This document shows, in pieces, positions 1 through 9,030 of a stretch of DNA of 64,000 bases. Origin of the DNA: Clostridia bacterium (GTDB taxonomy: Bacteria; Bacillota; Clostridia; Christensenellales; Borkfalkiaceae); assembly GCA_029055875.1 (NCBI GenBank), contig JAIDCJ010000010.1, positions 274,441 to 338,440 on the forward strand. The letters are read 5' to 3'. The position numbers and the translations under genes are program-made. Numbering within the stretch: position 1 is the stretch's first letter; every line of letters begins with the position of its first letter. The notes beneath the pieces are model-generated. The model was not told where the DNA came from. It made no database searches and was given only the letters and a program-made list of their open reading frames with translations.

Positions 1-1148
1 ATTGCAATCCGACGAAGCTCTACTTCGGAAAAGACGCACTTGACGGCCTCAGCAAGGAGCTGCCCAAGTACGGCAAAAATATCCTGCTCGTTTACGGCGG
101 GGGTTCTATCAAGAAAAACGGCATTTACGATAAGGTTATTAAAATTCTCAAAGCCAACGGTAAAGAGATTTTCGAGGACGGCGGCGTCATGCCCAACCCG
201 ACCATTGAAAAGGTGCACGAGGGCGTTGCGCGCGCGAAGGCGGCAAAGGCGGATTTCATTCTTGCCGTGGGCGGCGGCTCCGTTTGCGACTATGCAAAGG
301 CGCTCTCCGTATCAATCCACTGCAAGGGGGATATTTGGAAGAAATACTTTATCGATTTCGAGGAGCCGACCTGTGAGCTGGTTCCCGTGGGCTGCGTGCT
401 TACGATGGTGGGCACGGGCAGTGAAATGAACGGCGGTTCAGTGATTACCAACCATGCCGAGAAGCTGAAAATCGGTCACGTGTTCGGTGAAGAGGTGTAC
501 CCGAAGTTCTCTATTTTGAACCCCGAATTCACATATACGCTTCCGAAGTATCAGATGGTGGCAGGCATTTTCGATATTATGTCGCACATTCTCGAACAGT
601 ATTTTTCGGGCACGGACGACAACACTTCCGACTATGTTGCGGAGGGGCTGTTGCGCTCGCTCATTCACAGCGCGGAGATTGCGGTTGTAGATCCCAACAA
701 CTACGATGCGCGGAGCAACATTATGTGGACGGCGACCTGGGCGCTCAACACGCTGATTGCAAAGGGCAAGACGACCGACTGGATGGTGCATATGCTCGGG
801 CAGGCAGTCGGCGCGCATACGGACGCCACGCACGGTATGACGCTCTCTGCCGTATCTATTCCCTATTACCGCTATATCCTGCCTTACGGGCTTGATAAGT
901 TCGTGCGTTACGCTGTAAACGTTTGGGGCGTAAACCCTGCGGGCAAGACGGACGAAGAGACCGCCAACGCGGGGCTGGACGCCATGCAGGCGTGGATGGA
1001 AAAGACGGGGCTTGTGATGAACATTTCGGAGCTCGGCGCAACCGAAGAGACGATAGAGGGGATTGCAAAGAGTACGCTCGTGATGGACGGCGGATATAAG
1101 GTTTTAGATGCAAAGGAAATTAAAAGCATTCTGAAAGCGAGCTTATAA
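1..1148 (+). CDS. Iron-containing alcohol dehydrogenase, 5' end outside window
   Basis: NAD(P)H-dependent reduction of aldehydes to alcohols (YqhD/butanol-dehydrogenase group), a cytosolic fermentation or aldehyde-detoxification step. The frame is open from base 3 with no start codon and begins CNPTKLYFGKDAL, the usual first strand of this group, so only a few N-terminal residues should be missing; 381 residues are visible. The GGGSVCDYAK loop fits nucleotide binding. Metal ligands are visible as Asp and His in FDIMSH (about residue 190) and two His in HMLGQAVGAHTDATHG (about 262-277). It ends at a bidirectional terminator facing the next gene, so it is the last gene of its unit. Substrate cannot be told from sequence. 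Confidence 0.93.
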   Translation, partial: CNPTKLYFGKDALDGLSKELPKYGKNILLVYGGGSIKKNGIYDKVIKILKANGKEIFEDGGVMPNPTIEKVHEGVARAKAAKADFILAVGGGSVCDYAKALSVSIHCKGDIWKKYFIDFEEPTCELVPVGCVLTMVGTGSEMNGGSVITNHAEKLKIGHVFGEEVYPKFSILNPEFTYTLPKYQMVAGIFDIMSHILEQYFSGTDDNTSDYVAEGLLRSLIHSAEIAVVDPNNYDARSNIMWTATWALNTLIAKGKTTDWMVHMLGQAVGAHTDATHGMTLSAVSIPYYRYILPYGLDKFVRYAVNVWGVNPAGKTDEETANAGLDAMQAWMEKTGLVMNISELGATEETIEGIAKSTLVMDGGYKVLDAKEIKSILKASL

Positions 1149-1160
1149 AAAGGGCATGAA

Positions 1161-1189
1161 AAAAAGCGGAGCAAATTGCTCCGCTTTTT
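1161..1189. terminator. Bidirectional Rho-independent terminator
   Basis: Perfect 13-bp stem (AAAAAGCGGAGCA and its complement) with loop AAT. A-tract and T-tract on the two sides let it serve both the alcohol dehydrogenase and the convergent DUF1508 gene. Confidence 0.9.
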
Positions 1190-1199
1190 GCGTTTTCAA

Positions 1200-2471
1200 T
1201 TAAACGTCTTTGTCTTCTACGACTTCCGCAATCTTTGCGAAACGCTTGGTCGATTCGATTGCGTTCTCACAGCGCGTGCGCGTCTTGTAGTCCGCACCGA
1301 GCGCCATCAGTCTTCCGCTTGCATTGAGAAGCTTGAAAATGTAGTCGCCCGTCTTGGTCTGAATAATTTGGAAGTTGCCTTCTTCAATGTTTTTCTTGTA
1401 CGTATCAATTCCGCTTCTTGCGCTCGAAAGGGAGGAGTATTCGCCGCCCGTGAGCATCAGCTCGCCGTTAGAGGCGTACAGCTTGAATAAGTATTTGTTG
1501 CGTTCCGTCTTTGAAATCACCCATTTTCCGGTGTACGGAGAAGCGGTTTTGCTCTTTTTGGGAGCAGGCTTAGGAGCGGGCTTGGCTACGGGTTTCGGGG
1601 CAGGTTTTGCTACGGGCTTTGCCGCGGGTTTCGCAGCCGCCTTTGCGGGTTCTGCTTTCTTCGCGGGAGCGGGCTTTGCAGCCGCCTTTGTAGCCGTTTT
1701 TGCGGGCTCTGCCTTTTTTGCAGGAGCGGCTTTCACCGTTTCCTTCTTTGCGGCGGGCTTTGCTGCCGCTTTTGCAGGCTCTGCTTTCTTAGCCGGTTCT
1801 TTCTTCGCGGGCTCCGCTTTCTTTGCAGGAGCTTTTTTCGTAGCCGGCTTTTTCTTCGTTTCTTTGGGCGTTACTTCTTCTTCGCCTTCTTTCACTTCAA
1901 AAATCGTGCCTCTGAAATCGAGCGTACCCGAATCTTCAATCGGCTCTTCTTCCTCTTCTTCCGCCTCTTCAAAAAGCGGTTGCTCTTCGTGTGCGGCAGG
2001 CTCTTCTACCGGTTCTTCCTGCTTGGCAGGTTCCTCGTAAGCGGGCTCCTCTTCGGGCTCTTCTACGATTTCGGGAATGATGATAGGTTGATATTCGGGA
2101 GCAGGGGTGGGGGTGGGAGCAGGAGCAGGTTCCTCATAAGCGGGTTCCTCTTCGGGCTCTGCCTGAACGGGCTCTGCTACGGGTTCCTCGTAAGCGGGTT
2201 CTACTACGGTCTCTGCTTGAGCGGGCTCTTCTGCGGGGTGAGCCGTGTAAAGCGCGTCTTCTTCTATTTCCCACAGCTCGGGCCCGACGGGCGCGGTTGA
2301 TGCGGCCGCAACGAACGTTTCTTCACTCTTTTGCTTCTTGTTTTTTGCGAGCAGCACAATCATTGCAATAACGATTGCAATAATCAGGAGAATCACAACC
2401 CCCAGAATAATCGTAAGTACGAGGTTTTCTTTGAGATAAGTAAGCAAATCCGATTCCAACAAATTAAGCAT
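1200..2471 (-). CDS. Membrane-anchored protein with Lys/Ala/Pro-rich linker and two DUF1508 domains
   Basis: 423 residues. One N-terminal membrane helix (about 17-42) is followed by a Glu/Pro-rich acidic stretch (about 50-195, repeats such as EEPAYEEPA). A strongly basic Lys/Ala/Pro region (about 205-310, repeats like KKAEPAKAAAKPAAKK) resembles histone H1 tails. Two tandem DUF1508 (YegP-like) modules close the protein (about 315-360 and 366-410; GKWVISKTERNKYLFKLYAS, then GNFQIIQTKTGDYIFKL). DUF1508 has no firmly established biochemical role. The start has a good AAGGGGA site, and a consensus promoter (TTGACA-17-TATAAT on the minus strand) lies just upstream. The charge pattern suggests binding of an acidic polymer at the membrane (inference). 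Confidence 0.85.
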   Translation of the reverse strand: MLNLLESDLLTYLKENLVLTIILGVVILLIIAIVIAMIVLLAKNKKQKSEETFVAAASTAPVGPELWEIEEDALYTAHPAEEPAQAETVVEPAYEEPVAEPVQAEPEEEPAYEEPAPAPTPTPAPEYQPIIIPEIVEEPEEEPAYEEPAKQEEPVEEPAAHEEQPLFEEAEEEEEEPIEDSGTLDFRGTIFEVKEGEEEVTPKETKKKPATKKAPAKKAEPAKKEPAKKAEPAKAAAKPAAKKETVKAAPAKKAEPAKTATKAAAKPAPAKKAEPAKAAAKPAAKPVAKPAPKPVAKPAPKPAPKKSKTASPYTGKWVISKTERNKYLFKLYASNGELMLTGGEYSSLSSARSGIDTYKKNIEEGNFQIIQTKTGDYIFKLLNASGRLMALGADYKTRTRCENAIESTKRFAKIAEVVEDKDV

Positions 2472-2514
2472 ATATTCCCCTTTACAGTATTAACGTTTAC
2501 AATTTGTCTTCCTA

Positions 2515-2576
2515 ATTATATCACGCGAGGAGCGCGCTGTCAATCCATTGACAAAAATTTCCGAAGAGAGTATGAT
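2515..2576. promoter_or_regulatory. Divergent head-to-head promoters sharing a palindrome
   Basis: Minus strand: TTGACA (2538-2543) - 17 - TATAAT (2515-2520) for the DUF1508 gene. Plus strand: TTGACA (2548-2553) - 17 - TATGAT (2571-2576) for the flavoprotein. The two -35 boxes are 4 bp apart and together form the perfect inverted repeat TGTCAAT-CC-ATTGACA (2538-2553). Confidence 0.85.
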
Positions 2577-2583
2577 AGAAAAT

Positions 2584-3735
2584 ATGAAAAAAATTGCGAT
2601 TATCGGCGGCGGCGCGGCAGGAATGATTTGCGCTCTGCGGCTTGCTTCGTACGGTTTCGGCGTGGAAATTTTCGAGCGCGGAGAACGGCTCGGGCGCAAG
2701 CTCTCTGCAACGGGAAACGGGCAGGGCAATCTTACCAACCTCAATTTAAGCGCAGACCGCTATTTTTCCGACGATCCCTCGGCGGTGGAAGGGGCACTTT
2801 CCCGCTACGGCGCGGGGGAGTTCATTTCCTTTTTGGAAACGCTCGGCGGCATTTTTCTGCCCGACGAGCGCGGCAGGGTGTACCCCGCAAGCAGGCAGGC
2901 CTCTGCGGTTACCGACCTTTTACGGCGTGAACTGACGCGGCTTGGCGTAGAGGTGCGCCTCGGTGCATACGTGGAAAAACTCACCTATGAAAAGGGCGGC
3001 TTTATACTTTATGCGGCAGGGGAACAAGTGCGTGCGGACGCAGTCGTACTTTGCACGGGCGGCAAGGCGGCGGAGAACTTCGGCACGGACGGCAGCGCGT
3101 TCGCGCTTGCAAAATCGTTCGGGCACAGCGTTACCGAGCTTCGTCCCGCATTGGTTGCGCTCCGCTGTAAGGAAACGATCGTGCGCTCGCTCAAAGGTAT
3201 TCGCATAGACGGGCTCGTGCGCGTGGTGCGCGGCAAGGAAATTTATAAAAGCAGAGGCGACGTTCTCTTTACCGATACGGGCGTTTCGGGCGACGCGGTG
3301 TTCCGCGCTTCTTCGTATGCGAAGGAGGGGGATAAGCTCCTCATTGATTTGCTCCCTGCCGTGAGTGAAGAGCGGCTTGAAAAAGCGCTCTCTACGGCAC
3401 GCGGCGAGGACTGCCTTTTATGCGTGGTGAATAACGGTCTCGGACGCGCGCTCTGGAAAGAAGCGGGCGGGGATAAGAAAAAGGTGATTGCGCTCATCAA
3501 GAATTTTCCGCTCACCGTTTCGGGCACGCTCGGGTTTGCGAGGGCGCAGGTCACGCGCGGCGGCATTCCCTTGAAAGAAACAGACGCGCACTTTATGAGC
3601 ACAAAACGCGCGGGGCTTTACTTTGCGGGCGAGGCCTTGAACGTAGACGGCGAATGCGGCGGGTATAACCTGCAATGGGCGTTCACTTCGGCAAGTATCG
3701 TAGCGGAGGGCATTCATGAAGCTGACGCTAAATAA
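2584..3735 (+). CDS. BaiN/HI0933-family FAD-dependent oxidoreductase
   Basis: Flavoprotein of the HI0933/BaiN family; 383 residues. N-terminal Rossmann motif KKIAIIGGGAAGMICALRLA, then ERLGRKLSATGNGQGNLTN typical of the family, and C-terminal FAGEALNVDGECGGYNLQWA, the second FAD-binding segment. BaiN was linked to bile-acid dehydroxylation, but most members have no proven substrate, so none is assigned. Start: ATG 2584 is the family start. It lies 7 bases after the -10 box TATGAT, so transcription should begin at or next to the ATG (leaderless). The longer TTG-initiated frame at 2548 starts inside the -35 box and is rejected. It overlaps the next flavoprotein gene by 20 bases. Confidence 0.88.
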   Translation: MKKIAIIGGGAAGMICALRLASYGFGVEIFERGERLGRKLSATGNGQGNLTNLNLSADRYFSDDPSAVEGALSRYGAGEFISFLETLGGIFLPDERGRVYPASRQASAVTDLLRRELTRLGVEVRLGAYVEKLTYEKGGFILYAAGEQVRADAVVLCTGGKAAENFGTDGSAFALAKSFGHSVTELRPALVALRCKETIVRSLKGIRIDGLVRVVRGKEIYKSRGDVLFTDTGVSGDAVFRASSYAKEGDKLLIDLLPAVSEERLEKALSTARGEDCLLCVVNNGLGRALWKEAGGDKKKVIALIKNFPLTVSGTLGFARAQVTRGGIPLKETDAHFMSTKRAGLYFAGEALNVDGECGGYNLQWAFTSASIVAEGIHEADAK

Positions 3736-5233
3736 CCTCGTGCTCCGCACCTATCAGAAAGAGAGCTCGCTCGTAAAGCTTTGCGAAAAGAAGCTGCACG
3801 CGCCGTGCAGGTATTTTAAGATATTAAAAAAGTCCTTGGACGCGCGCGATAAATCGGATATCCGCTGGGTGTACTCGGTGGAGTGCTCCGACCGTCCCGA
3901 ACAAAAAGCCGAGCCCGTGTATGAAAGGATTACGAAGCCTGCGCCCAAGGTGGTAATTGCGGGGGCGGGACCCGCGGGATTGTTCTGCGCCTTGCGGCTG
4001 ATTGCGCACGGCATCAAACCAATTATCGTAGAGCGCGGCAAGGCGGTGGAAGAGCGCGAAAAGGACGTGGACGTTTTCCGCACCACAGGCGTTTTGAATA
4101 CGGAAAGCAATATTCAGTTCGGCGAGGGCGGCGCTGGCACGTTCTCGGACGGCAAGCTGAACACGCAGACGAACAGCCCTTTGAACCGTGAAGTGCTCGA
4201 TACCTTCGTGAAGTTCGGTGCGCCCGAGGAAGTGGGGTATCTCGGCAAGCCGCATATCGGGAGCGATAACCTCAAAAAAGTGGTTGCGAATATCCGTAAC
4301 TATATTTTGAATAACGGCGGAGAGGTGCGCTTTTTGTCGAAGCTCGATGGAATCGAAACCAAGAACGGCAAGCTCACCGCCGTGAAAATTAACGGCGTTC
4401 GGGAGGAGGCGGACGAGCTTGTGCTCGCCGTGGGACACAGCGCACGCGATACCTTTGAAATGCTGCTCGGTGCGGGACTGCCCGTGGAGCAAAAAGAGTT
4501 TGCGGTGGGCGTGCGGATCGAGCATTTGCAGAGCGCAATCAGCAAGGCGCAGTTCGGCTCGGGCTATGCGGCATTGCCGCCCGCGGACTATAAACTCGTT
4601 TCACACGCAAGCGAGCGCGCGGCGTTTACCTTTTGTATGTGCCCCGGCGGGGTGGTGGTGCCCTCGGCAAGCGAGGAGGGCGGCGTGGTCGTGAACGGCA
4701 TGAGTAACTTTGCGCGCGACGGCAGGAATGCAAACTCCGCGCTCGTCGTGCAGGTCAAGCGGGAAGATTTTAAGAGCGAGCACCCCTTGGCGGGGGTAGC
4801 CTTTCAACGGGAGCTCGAGCGTGCGGCATATACGGCGGCGGGCGGGAAGTACGCCGCGCCCGTACAGCTTGCGGGCGATTTCCTTGCCGATAAGGAAAGC
4901 TACTATTTCGGCGAGGTGAAGCCCACTTACGCGCCGAATACCGCGTTCGTGCCCATGCAGGCGATTTTCCCGAAGACGATTGTATCTGCGCTCAAGTGTG
5001 CACTTCCCGATATGAACGGAAAGCTTGCGGGGTTTGGCGCATACGAGGCGGTGCTCACGGGCGTGGAGTCGCGCACGTCTTCGCCTATTCGGATATTGCG
5101 CGGGGATAATTTTGAGACGAAAATCGAGGGGATCTACCCCTGCGGCGAGGGTTGCGGCTATGCGGGCGGCATTACTTCCGCGGCGGCGGACGGACTGAAA
5201 ACCGCGATTGCAATCGCAAAAAAATATTTCTGA
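3716..5233 (+). CDS. NAD(P)/FAD-dependent oxidoreductase, COG2509 type
   Basis: 505 residues. About 75 N-terminal residues form a small basic domain typical of this uncharacterised family. They precede a Rossmann FAD motif (VVIAGAGPAGLFCALRLIAHG). Family signatures follow: NIQFGEGGAGTFSDGKLNT, and the closing YPCGEGCGYAGGITSAAADG. Physiological substrate is unknown. The start ATG lies inside the end of the upstream flavoprotein gene (20-base overlap), indicating translational coupling of two flavin enzymes; a joint reductive function is inference. Confidence 0.87.
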   Translation: MKLTLNNLVLRTYQKESSLVKLCEKKLHAPCRYFKILKKSLDARDKSDIRWVYSVECSDRPEQKAEPVYERITKPAPKVVIAGAGPAGLFCALRLIAHGIKPIIVERGKAVEEREKDVDVFRTTGVLNTESNIQFGEGGAGTFSDGKLNTQTNSPLNREVLDTFVKFGAPEEVGYLGKPHIGSDNLKKVVANIRNYILNNGGEVRFLSKLDGIETKNGKLTAVKINGVREEADELVLAVGHSARDTFEMLLGAGLPVEQKEFAVGVRIEHLQSAISKAQFGSGYAALPPADYKLVSHASERAAFTFCMCPGGVVVPSASEEGGVVVNGMSNFARDGRNANSALVVQVKREDFKSEHPLAGVAFQRELERAAYTAAGGKYAAPVQLAGDFLADKESYYFGEVKPTYAPNTAFVPMQAIFPKTIVSALKCALPDMNGKLAGFGAYEAVLTGVESRTSSPIRILRGDNFETKIEGIYPCGEGCGYAGGITSAAADGLKTAIAIAKKYF

Positions 5234-5337
5234 TTTTTATTTCGTATTCATTGGATTTTCACGCAATTTACACTTTTGCATTGTATGATAGGCACAACAA
5301 AAAACGATTACACTCTTCAATTTTTTCATATTCTCTC

Positions 5338-5381
5338 AAAAACGAACCGCCAAGCGCAACGCGCTTGGCGGTTCGTTTTTT
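5338..5381. terminator. Strong bidirectional terminator
   Basis: Perfect 20-bp stem (5338-5357 with 5361-5380) and loop AAC, flanked by A- and T-tracts. It lies between the convergent flavoprotein and tmcAL genes. The region 5234-5337 before it shows no gene. Confidence 0.95.
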
Positions 5382-5389
5382 GAAAATGG

Positions 5390-6574
5390 TTATACAAATA
5401 ACGTATCGAATTCGTTGGTGTATGTTCCCGAAAGGGCGTTATACAAATCGTTTGCGTGCACGTCCGTTGCAAAGCAGGCGAGAGCATCCTTTTTGAGCAG
5501 GTTATAATCGCTCTTTCTAACGATAGCGGGATACGCACCGTTTGCAAGCTCTCCGAGGAGTTCTTCCGCGTCCGTCTTTTTTACGGCAAGTACTTTATAG
5601 TAGAGCGGGGATTCCGCGTACGAACGCACGTCCTTCAAATGCACGCCGAGGAAGTTCTGCGCAAGAATGCGTTTGAGCCGCGAGAGCGTGTACCGCTTGG
5701 AAACGATTTTATCGAGCGCGGATTCGTATTCGGGGTTACTGCGCGCCATGTTCTTTAAGCGGTTTTCAAGGCCTTCCGAACAGTCGGGGCACTTCGCAAT
5801 CTCTTCAGCGGGCGCAGCGGCAAGCGCACACAGCGCGGCGGTTTCAAAGGGCAATTCTTTTGCGTTTTGCAAAACGCCTAGCACCTGCTCGGGCACGTTG
5901 CGCTTCAATGCCTTTTTCGATTTCCGCGTATCGTCTTTTAAGCAGGCGCGAAGAGCCGTTGCCGAAGAGAAGTTTTTGAAGAGCGAGGTATCCGCATACC
6001 CGCCGCCCACGCGCGGAATGGGCAGAGGTTCGATTTCTTTTTTCTCTGCCAAAATGGCGCGGCAGTACTCCGTGCCCAAAACGTTGTTGGGGGAGGAGAG
6101 CAGACTCTCGTCTACGTCGTCGTGGAAGGCGAGCACCGCCTCGTTGCGTGCGCGGATATAGCTCGTGCCGCCCTTCATGTTCTCTTTGAGTGCGGCTTTG
6201 AATTCCTTGCTCTCGTTAAGGGTTGCCTTTGCGGCGGTGAGGAAGCTCTCTTTATCGCCGCTCTCGCAGCCGAAGGCGAGCGTAGAAACCGCAGGGATAG
6301 AGCCCAAAATATGCACCGCGCCCTTTGCGAAGAGCTCCGCAGAGGAAACCGCGAAGGCGGTTGGAAGCTCTATTACCATATCTGCGCCGCATTCCACGGC
6401 GTGCTTTGCACGCTCGTATTTATGCAGAACCGCCGCCTCGCCGCGCTGGGTGAAGTTGCCGCTCATGATGCATAGAATTTTGTCGCATCCGCTTATACGC
6501 CTGATTTCGCTCAGCTGAAAACGGTGTCCGTTATGGAAAGGGTTGTACTCGCAAACCACTGCACAAAATTTCAC
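5390..6574 (-). CDS. tmcAL: tRNA(Met) cytidine acetate ligase
   Basis: ATP-dependent ligase that acetylates the wobble cytidine of elongator tRNA-Met (ac4C34) using acetate. 394 residues, the normal length. N-terminus KFCAVVCEYNPFHNGHRFQL carries the HxGH nucleotidyltransferase motif. Further family motifs are IMSGNFTQRGEAAVLHKYER and GADMVIELPTAF. It starts at GTG 6574 with an AAGAGGA site 7 bases upstream. It is transcribed divergently from pta-ackA, which consume and make acetate-linked metabolites; the neighbourhood is suggestive because TmcAL uses acetate. Confidence 0.95.
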   Translation of the reverse strand: MKFCAVVCEYNPFHNGHRFQLSEIRRISGCDKILCIMSGNFTQRGEAAVLHKYERAKHAVECGADMVIELPTAFAVSSAELFAKGAVHILGSIPAVSTLAFGCESGDKESFLTAAKATLNESKEFKAALKENMKGGTSYIRARNEAVLAFHDDVDESLLSSPNNVLGTEYCRAILAEKKEIEPLPIPRVGGGYADTSLFKNFSSATALRACLKDDTRKSKKALKRNVPEQVLGVLQNAKELPFETAALCALAAAPAEEIAKCPDCSEGLENRLKNMARSNPEYESALDKIVSKRYTLSRLKRILAQNFLGVHLKDVRSYAESPLYYKVLAVKKTDAEELLGELANGAYPAIVRKSDYNLLKKDALACFATDVHANDLYNALSGTYTNEFDTLFV

Positions 6575-6591
6575 TTTTTTTCCTCTTGTTC

Positions 6592-6620
6592 TTTACAATT
6601 TCTTTCCGAGGGTGTATAAT
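6592..6620 (+). promoter_or_regulatory. Promoter of pta-ackA
   Basis: TTTACA (6592-6597), 17-bp spacer, TATAAT (6615-6620). This predicts a leader of about 70 bases before the pta ATG, which has a GGAG site nearby. Confidence 0.75.
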
Positions 6621-6696
6621 ATTTCGGTAAATATTTCCTCTCAAAGTTATTATACACGAAACGGAGGAAAAAATAAAGGTTTTTTGGAGTTATATT

Positions 6697-7749
6697 ATGG
6701 CAGGAGTGCTTAGTAAAGTGAAACAACTCGGGAGAAAGCTCGTAGAGAGCGGTACGGTAGTAAGTGAAATCAAACAGCGCGCAAAAGCAAAACAGCGCAC
6801 GATCGTCCTTTGCGAAGGCGAGGATAGGCGCGTGGTAGAGGCGGCAGAGGAATGCACGTCCGAGGGGATTGCGAAAATCGTTCTTCTCGGCAACCCGCAC
6901 CAGCTGCACGCGTCCAACCCCGATATCGATTTTTCGGGCATTGAAATTATCGACCCCGAAACTTCGCCCAAGCTTGACGCTTATGCAAATCTTTTATACG
7001 AACTGAGAAAATCCAAGGGCATGACCGAGGAGCAAGCAAAGGAGCAGGCAAAGGACGCTACCTTCTTCGGCGCGCTCATGCTCAAAGCGGGCGACGCAGA
7101 CGGGCTTGTTTCTGGCGCGTGCCATTCCACGGCGAATACGCTCCGCCCCGGACTTCAGATTGTAAAGACCGCCCCCGGCGCGAGCGCGGTTTCGAGCTTC
7201 AACCTCATGGTTGCGCCCGTCATGGGAAATCAATACGTTGAGGACGGCTTGCTCGTATTCGCGGACTGCGGCTTGAATCCCACCTACACGGCGGAAGGGC
7301 TTGCGGACTGCGCCATTGCAACCGCAAAGAGCGCGAAGGAAATTGCAGGCATCGAGCCGAGAGTTGCAATGCTATCGTTCTCTTCCAAGGGAAGCGCGAA
7401 GCACGACTACGTGACTTTGGTGCAGGAAGCAACGCGCATTGCAAAGGAGAAAGCACCCGACCTTTTAATTGACGGCGAGCTGCAATTTGACGCGGCGCTC
7501 GTGCCCGAGGTTGCGAAAATGAAGGCGCCCGATTCCAAAGTGGCGGGCAAGGCAAACGTGCTCATTTTCCCCGATTTGCAGTCGGGCAATATCGGATATA
7601 AGATCGCGGAGCGCCTCGGCGGGTTCCAGGCAATCGGCCCCATCTGTCAGGGCTTTGCAAAACCGCTCAACGATTTATCGCGCGGGTGCAAGGCGGCGGA
7701 TATCGTTTGCGCAGTAGCAATTACAGCTTTACAGGTAGAAGATAAATAA
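6697..7749 (+). CDS. pta: Phosphate acetyltransferase
   Basis: Converts acetyl-CoA and phosphate to acetyl phosphate, the first step of acetate formation with substrate-level ATP. 350 residues; an N-terminal helical leader of about 25 residues precedes the PTA/PTB domain (RTIVLCEGEDRRVVEAAEE). Conserved segments visible: GDADGLVSGACHSTANTLRP, GLNPTYTAEGLADCAI, FPDLQSGNIGYKIAERLGG and the ending RGCKAADIVCAVAITALQ. ackA follows after 12 bases, so they form an operon. Confidence 0.96.
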   Translation: MAGVLSKVKQLGRKLVESGTVVSEIKQRAKAKQRTIVLCEGEDRRVVEAAEECTSEGIAKIVLLGNPHQLHASNPDIDFSGIEIIDPETSPKLDAYANLLYELRKSKGMTEEQAKEQAKDATFFGALMLKAGDADGLVSGACHSTANTLRPGLQIVKTAPGASAVSSFNLMVAPVMGNQYVEDGLLVFADCGLNPTYTAEGLADCAIATAKSAKEIAGIEPRVAMLSFSSKGSAKHDYVTLVQEATRIAKEKAPDLLIDGELQFDAALVPEVAKMKAPDSKVAGKANVLIFPDLQSGNIGYKIAERLGGFQAIGPICQGFAKPLNDLSRGCKAADIVCAVAITALQVEDK

Positions 7750-7761
7750 GAGGAAAGGAAT

Positions 7762-8955
7762 ATGAAAATACTCGTCATTAACGCGGGGAGCTCCTCGCTC
7801 AAATATCAGCTTATCAATATGGAAACGGAAGCGGTGATCGCCAAGGGTACGTGCGAGCGCATCGGCATCGACGGCGGCAAGCTCACGCACAAGGCGAACG
7901 GTAAAGAGTTCGTCATCTGCAAAGAGCTTCCCAACCACACCGTTGCAATCAAGCTTGTTTTGGACGAGCTCGTTGACAAAGAAGCGGGCGTCATTTCTTC
8001 GATGGACGAAATCGACGCGGTAGGTCACCGCGTGGTTGCCTCAGGCGAGGCGTTCACCAAGGCGACGCTCGTCACCGACGAAGTCATGAAGACCATGGAT
8101 GAAATTGCGGAGCTTGCGCCACTTCATAACCCTGCCGCGATTCTCGGCATCAATGCGTGCCGCGCGGTCATGGGGAATAAGAAAATGGCGCTCGTGTTCG
8201 ATACTTCCTTCCATGCAACTATGCCCGATTATGCATATAACTACGCAATCGATTACGAGGACTATCAGAAATACAAAGTCCGCAGATACGGCGCACACGG
8301 CACTTCGCACAAGTTCGTTGCAGGGGCGGCGGCTGAGTATCTCAAAAAGAAGCCCGAAGATTTGAAAATTATCACCTGCCACCTCGGCAACGGTTCTTCC
8401 ATTTCCGCGGTAGACGGCGGCAAGTGCGTGGATACTTCCATGGGCTTTACCCCCTTGGCGGGCGTTCCCATGGGTACGCGCAGCGGCGATATCGACGTGG
8501 CGGCTATCGAATTTTTGTGCCGTAAGAAGGGTATGAGCATGGAAGAGGGGCTTACCTATCTCAATAAAAAGAGCGGTATGCTTGGCATTTCGGGCGTTTC
8601 TTCCGACTTCCGCGATTTGTGCAAGGCGGCGGACGAGGGCAACTACCGCGCACAGCTTGCGCTTAAAATGTTTGCGTACAGCTGCAAAAAGTACGTGGGC
8701 GCGTATTCGGCGGTGCTCGGCGGTTTGGACGTAATCGTATTCACGGCGGGCGTGGGCGAAAATACGCCTACCGTAAGAGCGGATATCGTAAGCGGGCTCG
8801 AATATCTCGGCGTGAAGCTCGACGCGGAAAAAAATAAGCAAAAGAACGACGGCACCATTCACGACATTTCGGCAAAGGGCTCTAAGGTAAAAATTCTGGT
8901 GATTCCCACCAACGAAGAGCTTGTGATTGCGCGTGAAACGGCAGCGTTGCTCTGA
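7762..8955 (+). CDS. ackA: Acetate kinase
   Basis: Transfers phosphate from acetyl phosphate to ADP, giving acetate and ATP; cytosolic. 397 residues, the standard size. ASKHA-fold motifs: MKILVINAGSSSLKYQLI at the N-terminus, VFDTSFHATMPDYAYNY, RRYGAHGTSHKFV, HLGNGSSISAVDGGKCVDTS and the ending FTAGVGENTPTVR. It sits directly after pta, preceded by an AGGAAAGG site, and they must act in sequence. Confidence 0.97.
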   Translation: MKILVINAGSSSLKYQLINMETEAVIAKGTCERIGIDGGKLTHKANGKEFVICKELPNHTVAIKLVLDELVDKEAGVISSMDEIDAVGHRVVASGEAFTKATLVTDEVMKTMDEIAELAPLHNPAAILGINACRAVMGNKKMALVFDTSFHATMPDYAYNYAIDYEDYQKYKVRRYGAHGTSHKFVAGAAAEYLKKKPEDLKIITCHLGNGSSISAVDGGKCVDTSMGFTPLAGVPMGTRSGDIDVAAIEFLCRKKGMSMEEGLTYLNKKSGMLGISGVSSDFRDLCKAADEGNYRAQLALKMFAYSCKKYVGAYSAVLGGLDVIVFTAGVGENTPTVRADIVSGLEYLGVKLDAEKNKQKNDGTIHDISAKGSKVKILVIPTNEELVIARETAALL

Positions 8956-8990
8956 TTTTTGAAAAATCTTATTTTGGGCGCGAAAAAAGA

Positions 8991-9019
8991 TTGACAAACG
9001 CGCGGAAATATTTTATACT
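8991..9019 (+). promoter_or_regulatory. Promoter of DUF177-rpmF
   Basis: TTGACA (8991-8996), 17-bp spacer, TATACT (9014-9019). The next ATG is at 9031, leaving room for only about 4-5 transcribed bases before it. Confidence 0.8.
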
Positions 9020-9030
9020 TTTTTAAGTCA

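Noticed and set aside
1375..2040. Plus-strand Ala/Phe/Ser-rich frame opposite the DUF1508 gene
   Set aside because: Low-complexity shadow of the Lys/Ala/Pro repeats on the other strand; no start signal.
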